A DNA stretch of 31,271 bases, taken from Bacteroidales bacterium (GTDB taxonomy: Bacteria > Bacteroidota > Bacteroidia > Bacteroidales > JAADJA01). The notes beneath the pieces are model-generated. The model did not search any database and was not told the origin of the DNA. It saw only the letters and a program-made list of their open reading frames with translations. Both the position numbers and the translations under genes were made by a program. Below are positions 6,335 to 11,204 of the stretch, in pieces (position 1 is the stretch's first letter; every line of letters begins with the position of its first letter). The stretch is from contig DAOVYU010000001.1 in NCBI GenBank assembly GCA_030635465.1, positions 1 to 31,271 on the forward strand, given 5' to 3'.

Positions 6335-6502
6335 AAAACCCACCTACTTTAATTTAATTTACGCTTACTGTCTATTAATAAAGCAAAGAACTTTTAATTA
6401 AAATGGTAAGAGAACTCCCAATTACTTGGTGGGTAATTAATCCTGGGCTATGTTCTCCACTCCCCAACGACTTGTGTTTAAAAAAAACTACCATTTATAA
6501 AT
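6335..6502 (-). ncRNA. Putative structured small RNA
   Basis: The 6140-6580 gap has no credible gene, but the minus strand folds well. Outer helix AAATGGTA (6496-6489) with TACCATTT (6408-6401); a 31-nt one-sided loop; GAGAAC (6457-6452) with GTTCTC (6415-6410); CCC with GGG (6447-6445, 6419-6417); AATTAC (6438-6433) with GTAATT (6425-6420), closed by the loop CCACCAA. The predicted start from the TACATTTG box at 6508-6515 falls just before the outer helix. Downstream, GGTGGG is followed by six U (6340-6335); its only nearby partner is ACCCACC in the apical hairpin, giving a 7-bp alternative pairing. The stem with a large asymmetric bulge recalls 6S-type RNAs, but I cannot assign a family. 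Confidence 0.55.
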
Positions 6503-6507
6503 CTATT

Positions 6508-6515
6508 CAAATGTA
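6508..6515 (-). promoter_or_regulatory. TAnnTTTG promoter box for the small RNA
   Basis: TACATTTG on the minus strand, identical to the box of the early promoter at 6167-6174. The -33 position falls in the U-tract of the late terminator (T-rich but without a clear TTTG). The predicted start is just ahead of the first helix of the putative small RNA. Confidence 0.5.
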
Positions 6516-6531
6516 CAACTTTATTTGTAAT

Positions 6532-6552
6532 AAAAAAACCCTCCGGAGAGGG
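6532..6552 (-). terminator. Intrinsic terminator of the late operon
   Basis: Minus-strand hairpin CCCTC (6552-6548), tetraloop TCCG, GAGGG (6543-6539), followed by seven T (6538-6532). A UNCG-like loop and the uninterrupted U-run make this a strong intrinsic terminator. It lies about 30 bases after the stop of the last late gene at 6581. Confidence 0.85.
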
Positions 6553-6580
6553 CCAGATAAGTAATTGGAGTATTTAGCAG

Positions 6581-6961
6581 TTATAACAGTAGTAGAATCC
6601 CTATTGCACCGACACCAACACCTTTCAGAAATCCATAAAAGCCTTTACGCCTACCTCGTTTCTTCTCATTGGTAATCATGACTTTTTGGTTATCGATAAC
6701 GGTATTTAACAGGGTTATTTGGTCGTCTTTTAAACTTAAATCTTGCTTCTGGATGCCGATTATTTCACCCTGGACACCAATAACAGAATCCTTGACAACA
6801 ATGCGTATATTTAGAATTTTATTGTTCTCAATCGCTTCATTTCCACGTGTTATTTTAGCAAAAATACTGTCCCGTTGGGTTTCAGTTATCAATCGCCCTT
6901 GTGAATATATCCCACTTGTCGTCAGAATTAGCAGTATTATAATCAGTTTTAAGTTTTTCAT
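6581..6961 (-). CDS. Exported coiled-coil protein with C-terminal TM; possible spanin partner
   Basis: 126 codons from ATG 6959-6961. The N-terminus is a signal peptide (MKNLKLIIILLILTTSGIYSQ, cleavage likely near residue 20), followed by a charged helical region (about 25-100, with QDLSLKDDQITLLNTVIDNQ) and a C-terminal hydrophobic segment GFLKGVGVGAIGILLLL. The signal-peptide-coding part lies entirely inside the upstream gene in another frame (80-bp overlap), as in Rz/Rz1 lysis gene pairs. There is no lipobox cysteine, so it is not a standard outer-membrane spanin; the C-terminal TM instead suggests inner-membrane anchoring. Last gene of the late operon, followed by the terminator at 6532-6552. 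A lysis role is inferred from position and layout. Confidence 0.7.
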   Translation of the reverse strand: MKNLKLIIILLILTTSGIYSQGRLITETQRDSIFAKITRGNEAIENNKILNIRIVVKDSVIGVQGEIIGIQKQDLSLKDDQITLLNTVIDNQKVMITNEKKRGRRKGFYGFLKGVGVGAIGILLLL

Positions 6962-7265
6962 ACTTTCTGTTTACGTTGTATAGTTGTCTTAGGTGTTTTT
7001 GGTCTAACGAGATTAGGGAATCTATTGCTATTTGCTTTCTAACCATTAATAAGCTATCCTGCTCGACTTTCTGTTGTATTGCAGTGTTGGTGTCCAGTAG
7101 TTGTATGTTCGTGTCTCTAAGCTCTTTATTTTCCTTTCTAAACCTACCTGTAGAACTCCATTGCTTGATAGTTGTGAACCCTAAAAATACGATAATAACA
7201 ATAGGAATAACATAACTTAATTTCAAATCAAATGCCGGGATGTTTACGTTTACCTTGTCTTTCAT
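6882..7265 (-). CDS. Spanin-like inner-membrane coiled-coil protein, 127 aa
   Basis: 127 codons from ATG 7263-7265. One N-terminal TM segment (LSYVIPIVIIVFLGFTTI, about 16-33) is followed by a long periplasmic coiled coil (FRKENKELRDTNIQLLDTN through YEKLKTDYNTANSD). This is the layout of an inner-membrane spanin (Rz-like), which links to the outer envelope to finish lysis. It is coupled by ATGA overlap to the gene upstream and shares 80 bp out of frame with the gene downstream. The family cannot be proven from sequence because spanins diverge; topology and place next to an amidase support the call. Confidence 0.65.
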   Translation of the reverse strand: MKDKVNVNIPAFDLKLSYVIPIVIIVFLGFTTIKQWSSTGRFRKENKELRDTNIQLLDTNTAIQQKVEQDSLLMVRKQIAIDSLISLDQKHLRQLYNVNRKYEKLKTDYNTANSDDKWDIFTRAIDN

Positions 7266-7588
7266 TTTGTTTTCTTGTGATCTTCTATTCTGTCAACCCG
7301 TTCTTTAAGTGCATCTAATTCAACATCGTGTTCAGCTCTCGGCACAAATGTTTCTATTTTTTTACTTAGAGGCATATGTACCCCTACATCATCTACGTGT
7401 TTATTCAATATAATCCAATCTGCATCGGTTTTCATAACTGCGTTTTTCTGTAATGCTTCTATATTATCATCTGTTTTTTGTTTCCAAAACAGACCATTCG
7501 CCCCTATTGTCAGTAACAAAATTAAATTTGCCAATCCAACATACTTAATAAAATTATTTTTAAAATATACTTGGGCTGATTCTTTCAT
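7262..7588 (-). CDS. Single-TM protein with periplasmic helix, lysis block, 108 aa
   Basis: 108 codons from ATG 7586-7588, overlapping the amidase stop as ATGA. A TM segment (YVGLANLILLLTIGANGLFW, about 16-35) is followed by a soluble domain with charged helices ending ERVDRIEDHKKTK. Topology resembles small holin-associated or spanin-type lysis proteins. No specific family is recognised. Confidence 0.65.
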   Translation of the reverse strand: MKESAQVYFKNNFIKYVGLANLILLLTIGANGLFWKQKTDDNIEALQKNAVMKTDADWIILNKHVDDVGVHMPLSKKIETFVPRAEHDVELDALKERVDRIEDHKKTK

Positions 7589-7989
7589 AAATTCTTATAT
7601 TCATGTTTAGCATTAAATGAAGGGCAATATTTCTGAACACCCGCAAAATCCCGATGGCCTAAAACCTTTGCTTTTCTGAATATTCTTTTAAGAGTTGCCA
7701 CTAAATAAACAAGCGATGCTTTTTGTTGTGTCGTACGTGTATCTAAACCGCCTTTTCCTCCAATGTAACACACTCCTACACTGTTTTGGTTGTGACCCTT
7801 GACATGAGCCCCAGCAGTGTTTAAATCACGCCCTAATTGAATCGTACCGTCTAATAAAATAACGTAGTGATAACCCACATCTTTCCAGTTATTTTCTTCA
7901 ATATGCCATTTACGAATATCATCAAGATCAAAATGCACATCCTTTGGGGTGTCCGCACAATGAATTACTATTTGATTTATTGTTCTCAT
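7585..7989 (-). CDS. Endolysin: N-acetylmuramoyl-L-alanine amidase (Amidase_2, T7-lysozyme type)
   Basis: 134 residues, a single catalytic domain about the size of T7 lysozyme. Zinc ligands are visible in the expected places: His10 (IVIHCADTP), His112 (GHRDF) and Cys122 (KYCPSFN). Tyr40 in VGYHYVI and Lys120 match the catalytic Tyr and Lys of T7 lysozyme; NSVGVCYIGG is the conserved central strand. The enzyme cuts the bond between N-acetylmuramic acid and L-alanine in peptidoglycan. No signal peptide is present, so it needs a holin to reach the wall; several small membrane proteins upstream are candidates. ATG 7987-7989 lies 26 bases after a large hairpin (8016-8089), which may affect its expression. 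Confidence 0.93.
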   Translation of the reverse strand: MRTINQIVIHCADTPKDVHFDLDDIRKWHIEENNWKDVGYHYVILLDGTIQLGRDLNTAGAHVKGHNQNSVGVCYIGGKGGLDTRTTQQKASLVYLVATLKRIFRKAKVLGHRDFAGVQKYCPSFNAKHEYKNL

Positions 7990-8015
7990 TTTAATGCTGT
8001 TTTTATATTAAATTA

Positions 8016-8089
8016 AGGGCAGTATCTCAACCATTTGTGTTTTCTTACTATCACAATTCTTACTGAAGAATGGCTAAAATATCTGCCCT
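8016..8089 (-). promoter_or_regulatory. Large RNA hairpin just upstream of the amidase gene
   Basis: On the minus strand AGGGCAG (8089-8083) pairs with CTGCCCT (8022-8016); after one bulged A the next 13 bases pair with 13 on the other side (four of them AATGGTTG with its partner TTAGCCATT region, G-U pairs included), giving about 20 bp. The apical 33 bases can form CTT-cagt-AAG and TGTG-n12-CACA hairpins and hold the direct repeat AGTAAGAA twice. No U-run follows, so it is not an ordinary terminator. Confidence 0.6.
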
Positions 8090-8098
8090 ATTCCTCAT
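8060..8098 (-). CDS. Possible 12-codon leader ORF coupled to the upstream gene
   Basis: ATG at 8096-8098 overlaps the stop of the 82-aa gene as ATGA, and the ORF MRNRADILAILQ ends at 8060. It runs through the whole 5' arm of the hairpin at 8016-8089, so a ribosome translating it would keep that hairpin open. An ORF this short may occur by chance; the coupling overlap is the only positive sign. Confidence 0.3.
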   Translation of the reverse strand: MRNRADILAILQ

Positions 8099-8343
8099 AT
8101 CACTAACTTAAACAATCCTAACAATTTCATAATAATAACACCTAATGCAGCAAAAAAAGCCCCTGCAAAAGTAGCCTTACCAATGATAACCTTTTTATCA
8201 GTTTTAAAGTTTCCAATGTCCCTAGTATTGATTTCAACTTGTTTAACAATACCGTTTTGTCCTGTTTTATCATTATTTTCCAACAGACCTTTAATGTACT
8301 GTATCTCTGACATTATAACATCTAATTTTTCATCTTGTTTCAT
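8095..8343 (-). CDS. Coiled-coil protein with C-terminal TM, XhlA-like, 82 aa
   Basis: 82 codons from ATG 8341-8343. An N-terminal helix (MKQDEKLDVIMSEIQYIKG), a polar middle part (IVKQVEINTRDIGNFKTDKK) and a C-terminal membrane segment (FAGAFFAALGVIIMKLLGLF). This is the layout of XhlA-type holin-accessory proteins, which carry a cytoplasmic coiled coil and one C-terminal TM and work with a holin and amidase. The amidase is the next gene. Overlaps the upstream membrane-protein gene by 14 bp. Confidence 0.65.
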   Translation of the reverse strand: MKQDEKLDVIMSEIQYIKGLLENNDKTGQNGIVKQVEINTRDIGNFKTDKKVIIGKATFAGAFFAALGVIIMKLLGLFKLVI

Positions 8344-8770
8344 TGAATTTATTTTTTGCTATTTTACTTAATCTTTTAAAATTATAATACGATGCTAAAA
8401 ATACCACCGTTACCATTACCAAGTCCATTATTCTGTACCCTCTTACATCATACAAACGTCTGTCTATAACATTAGATACAGCCAATCCTATTCCAACATC
8501 CATTATAAACCTTTCAATCAATTTCAACCTTACATTGTCATTTGGTTTTTGTGCTGCCAGTATAAAACACAAAGCAACTACAAAAGCATATATATCAATC
8601 TTCAACATCCACCAAAGCTCAATACTATTTTCATCATCCATAGGGTAGAAATAATTGCATATATGATAGTTCGATAAAAAAAATACAATTATTAATGATA
8701 TTAGAGCTATACGCTTATATAATTCAACCTTTTTTCTTAGGATATTTCGGATTGTCAGGATCCACCACAT
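8330..8770 (-). CDS. Multi-TM membrane protein, holin candidate, 146 aa
   Basis: 146 codons from ATG 8768-8770. TM segments are visible at about 20-37 (IALISLIIVFFLSNYHI), 55-70 (IDIYAFVVALCFILAA), 88-100 and 115-128 (IMDLVMVTVVFLASYY), with a basic C-terminus (KIAKNKFNETR). Place in the lysis block, two genes upstream of the amidase, makes a holin or anti-holin role possible. The first 16 codons overlap the small charged ORF at 8724-8837 in another frame. Confidence 0.65.
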   Translation of the reverse strand: MWWILTIRNILRKKVELYKRIALISLIIVFFLSNYHICNYFYPMDDENSIELWWMLKIDIYAFVVALCFILAAQKPNDNVRLKLIERFIMDVGIGLAVSNVIDRRLYDVRGYRIMDLVMVTVVFLASYYNFKRLSKIAKNKFNETR

Positions 8771-8837
8771 CTTCTTCTTGTGTTTGAATTACTTGTTCTT
8801 TTTTTTCTTCCTCTTCTTTTTTGTCCTTGTCCTTCAT
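8724..8837 (-). CDS. Small highly charged protein, 37 aa
   Basis: 37 codons from ATG 8835-8837, beginning MKDKDKKEEEEKKEQV and ending DPDNPKYPKKKG. It fills the gap between the CAP-domain gene and the membrane-protein gene and overlaps the latter by 47 bp. Short Lys/Glu-rich peptides ending in a DPDNPxYPKK-type tail are common beside Bacteroidetes phage lysis genes in my recollection, but no role is known. Low complexity means chance coding cannot be excluded. Confidence 0.45.
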   Translation of the reverse strand: MKDKDKKEEEEKKEQVIQTQEEDVVDPDNPKYPKKKG

Positions 8838-8841
8838 GGTT

Positions 8842-9360
8842 TTAAACTTTAGTTAAACTCTTTCTATTTGCGAATATCATACAGTTAAATATTTTGTTAT
8901 TTACAATAATCGTATGAGATCCAAAATGTGTATATTTTTTATCCTCAATCGTTTCTCTGTGGCCTTTACTCCTTAGATAAGCATCAAATGTTCGCTTTAT
9001 ACCACCTCGCCAGGTAGTTGTACATTCTCCAACTTTCTTAAAGCCATACTCCCGGATATCATCTGCTCTCTTTAAACCAAAATCATGACTTGCTTTATCC
9101 TTACTGACCATATATTTACAATGTTTAACCGCAAATTCAGTCAATATCCGATCTGAAATTACTTTCCCGGTATTGTCTCTTATTCTATGATCATTTACTC
9201 GATCATGAAATTCCTTATCGTTACCACTATATTCAATAGTTTCCGGGGTGTAAGGTTTTTGCTTGATAGTTTTTTTCTTTGGCTTTTTCTTATTTACCAA
9301 ATATCTTTGACCAAAAAATAACACCAAAGCTATTCCTACAACAATTATTATTGTTTTCAT
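8842..9360 (-). CDS. Membrane-anchored CAP/SCP-domain protein (YkwD-like), 172 aa
   Basis: 172 residues: an N-terminal anchor (TIIIVVGIALVLFFG, residues 3-17), a Lys-rich linker (NKKKPKKKTIKQK) and a CAP-superfamily domain from about 45 to 168. CAP features visible are the first helix with FHDRVNDHR, His92 in ASHDFGLKR, Glu112 in KVGE, and His134 in SKGHRE, matching the His/Glu/His cavity residues, then FGSHTIIV and a final strand IFNCMIFANR. CAP proteins occur in secreted bacterial proteins and some phages; their activity in bacteria is unclear. The domain would face the periplasm. Coupled by ATGA overlap to the membrane protein upstream. Confidence 0.72.
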   Translation of the reverse strand: MKTIIIVVGIALVLFFGQRYLVNKKKPKKKTIKQKPYTPETIEYSGNDKEFHDRVNDHRIRDNTGKVISDRILTEFAVKHCKYMVSKDKASHDFGLKRADDIREYGFKKVGECTTTWRGGIKRTFDAYLRSKGHRETIEDKKYTHFGSHTIIVNNKIFNCMIFANRKSLTKV

Positions 9361-9689
9361 GATTTATCAATTTTTTGTTTGATTTTTTTCTTGATGAAAA
9401 ACATTACAGTTGAGGGTGCATAACCTGTAATTATGTAAACAACATGCCCATTAATTTCAAACCCTGTAAGCTTTATTAATATCGGCAATAAAAACATCAA
9501 TCCAATTGCTAAAAAAATTGCAAGAAACAATCTTTGAGCATCCTTTTGAGTGAATGTTACCCCAATGAAGGAAAAATATATAGTTCCTCCTTTTTCTTGT
9601 TTGCCTACAAAAGCATTTTGAAATTCAGCAATTAAAAATCCCAAAAGAACCAATCCTAAAACCGTTAGTATCTGTAAAATAGTTTCCAT
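9357..9689 (-). CDS. Membrane protein with three TM segments, 110 aa
   Basis: 110 codons from ATG 9687-9689. TM segments at about 6-23 (LQILTVLGLVLLGFLIAE), 55-75 (LFLAIFLAIGLMFLLPIL) and 83-98 (VVYIITGYAPSTVMFF), then a Lys-rich tail (KKKIKQKIDKS). The size, three TM spans and charged C-terminus fit a holin, and it stands at the head of the lysis block. It is followed directly, with ATGA overlap, by the CAP-domain gene. Confidence 0.65.
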   Translation of the reverse strand: METILQILTVLGLVLLGFLIAEFQNAFVGKQEKGGTIYFSFIGVTFTQKDAQRLFLAIFLAIGLMFLLPILIKLTGFEINGHVVYIITGYAPSTVMFFIKKKIKQKIDKS

Positions 9690-9705
9690 AATTTATCTAA
9701 TTTAA

Positions 9706-10308
9706 TTAATAATTTTCGTTAATATAATCATTTATAATTTGTTTTGCCTTGTCTAATATAGCCAACATCTTTGTATTTGTAGGCGGTGTAATCACATCTA
9801 ATCGACTTTTAGCAACTTTCCATAGTCCTAGTTCCAAAGGTAATAAAGCGTCAAATAACGTGTTGCTAATGCCCTCAAATTGGTTATTCGTTAGATTCCC
9901 GGAATCATATTCACGCATGACCCTATCCCAAATACGTTTATTCCATAACTGGCCATCTGATTTATAATCAAGTAATTTATTAGCAGAATTATCATTATCT
10001 AATTGGGTTTGATCGTAAGCATCAATTTCAGCTTGTGTAAAGTCTTTAATTGCATAAGTGAACACATCATTAACAGTATCCATATAAATAGTGTCACGCT
10101 TTTGATATTGAGTCAAATTGGGTTGTACAATATCCCTAAAACCAAGCGCATACAAATCGCTTTCAGTACTCGCTCTAAAATTGATTGTGTTATTCCAAAC
10201 TTTAGGAAGTGTGTTAAAAACTCTGATTTGTCCATTTATCTCAATGGCTTTCTGTCCGAATGCAATACCCGAAATCAGTAATGCAATTATTAAAAGTAGT
10301 TTTTTCAT
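9706..10308 (-). CDS. Exported fibre-associated protein with XkdW-like motif, 200 aa
   Basis: 200 codons from ATG 10306-10308 (MKKLLLIIALLISGIAFGQ, a clear Sec signal peptide with cleavage near residue 18). An upstream in-frame ATG at 10329 would place seven extra residues before the signal and overlap the preceding gene; the inner ATG has the A-rich context seen at other starts here. After the signal, LGFRDIVQPNLTQYQK followed by VFTYAIKDFTQAEID resembles the XkdW-type motif of tail-fibre-associated proteins. The rest is helical with aromatic residues (WNKRIWDRVMREYDSG). An export signal on such a protein is unusual for a virion part. Confidence 0.7.
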   Translation of the reverse strand: MKKLLLIIALLISGIAFGQKAIEINGQIRVFNTLPKVWNNTINFRASTESDLYALGFRDIVQPNLTQYQKRDTIYMDTVNDVFTYAIKDFTQAEIDAYDQTQLDNDNSANKLLDYKSDGQLWNKRIWDRVMREYDSGNLTNNQFEGISNTLFDALLPLELGLWKVAKSRLDVITPPTNTKMLAILDKAKQIINDYINENY

Positions 10309-10318
10309 TTTATTTATT

Positions 10319-11200
10319 TTAAAGTCCATATTGATGCACTAAATCTATTGAAAATGATGTTGTATAAATTTTTGTACCATCAGGTTTAACATCCATTCCT
10401 CTCGGATTATTAGCTTCACTAGAAATGTCTAATAATTTAGAATCATAAGTCTTACTTGTAATATCCCACGGTGTAGATAATATCCATTGTTCCACGGCTT
10501 CAGTACTATTCATAATCACCCAAAATTTTAACCCTGTCGGTGAAATAGCACAATCAAAAGGGGTATCACCTGGGCTATCTGCCCACGCCCCACTATTTGA
10601 AGTTGATGATAAATCACTTATATCATACGGGGTGCCTGTTGAATGTCTATAAATTAAATTTGCGCTTGTGCCTGTCAAATATACATCAAGGCCACCATTA
10701 CCCCAAAACATCCCATACATCCATGTAACCCCGTGAGAATAACTTACACTATCATAAGTAGCTGTATCTAAATCTCCTGGTGTTGAACATGAAAATTGAT
10801 ATAATGTCGTCTGTGTAGCAAGTATAACATTAGAACCTCCATTATACCATGTTAAACTCGTAAATGCTGAAGCTCCGGTTATCGTTATTTCAGCATTATA
10901 GGTAACAGTTCCTAAATCATAATCGACAGTTGGTAAATTCTCATAGATTATTGCTCCACCGTTTTTAATTGTATTGAGTATCGATCCGTCAGGATTCCAT
11001 CTTGCACCAAATGGAGCCGTATTTGGACTTGTAGCAAATGATTTACTATCATAACTGAATAAATCAATATCAGGCCATTCAGTAACGCCATCTACTACTT
11101 GAGGTAATATTTTATTCCCTAAAACTTGTGAGTAACTTGTAAATGAAATTGACGTTATCAGTAATAACGATAATAATATATTTCTGAAAAGTGTTTTCAT
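10319..11200 (-). CDS. Exported beta-propeller-like protein, 293 aa
   Basis: 293 codons from ATG 11198-11200. Signal peptide MKTLFRNILLSLLLITSIS then FTSYSQ, cleavage near residue 24. The body contains repeats of about 45-50 residues with the consensus of phage propeller proteins: YRHSTGTPYDISDLSS, then FDCAISPTGLKFWVIMNST, then EQWILSTPWDITSKTYDS, then PRGMDVKPDGTKIYTTS and VHQYGL. Each repeat ends in a Q/HQ-Y/W blade strand. Such repeats form beta-propellers used for binding. The neighbouring genes look like tail fibres, so this may be a virion adhesin, but the signal peptide points to a periplasmic or surface location during infection. Confidence 0.72.
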   Translation of the reverse strand: MKTLFRNILLSLLLITSISFTSYSQVLGNKILPQVVDGVTEWPDIDLFSYDSKSFATSPNTAPFGARWNPDGSILNTIKNGGAIIYENLPTVDYDLGTVTYNAEITITGASAFTSLTWYNGGSNVILATQTTLYQFSCSTPGDLDTATYDSVSYSHGVTWMYGMFWGNGGLDVYLTGTSANLIYRHSTGTPYDISDLSSTSNSGAWADSPGDTPFDCAISPTGLKFWVIMNSTEAVEQWILSTPWDITSKTYDSKLLDISSEANNPRGMDVKPDGTKIYTTSFSIDLVHQYGL

Positions 11201-11204
11201 AATC

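Noticed and set aside
6402..6563. Plus-strand ORF of 53 codons in the 6.4-kb gap
   Set aside because: Runs through the structured RNA helices and the late terminator, has no promoter on its strand and no domain.
8016..8089. Hairpin before the amidase read as an intrinsic terminator
   Set aside because: No U-run follows the 3' arm (TTAATTTAATATAAAAAC), so a terminator does not fit.
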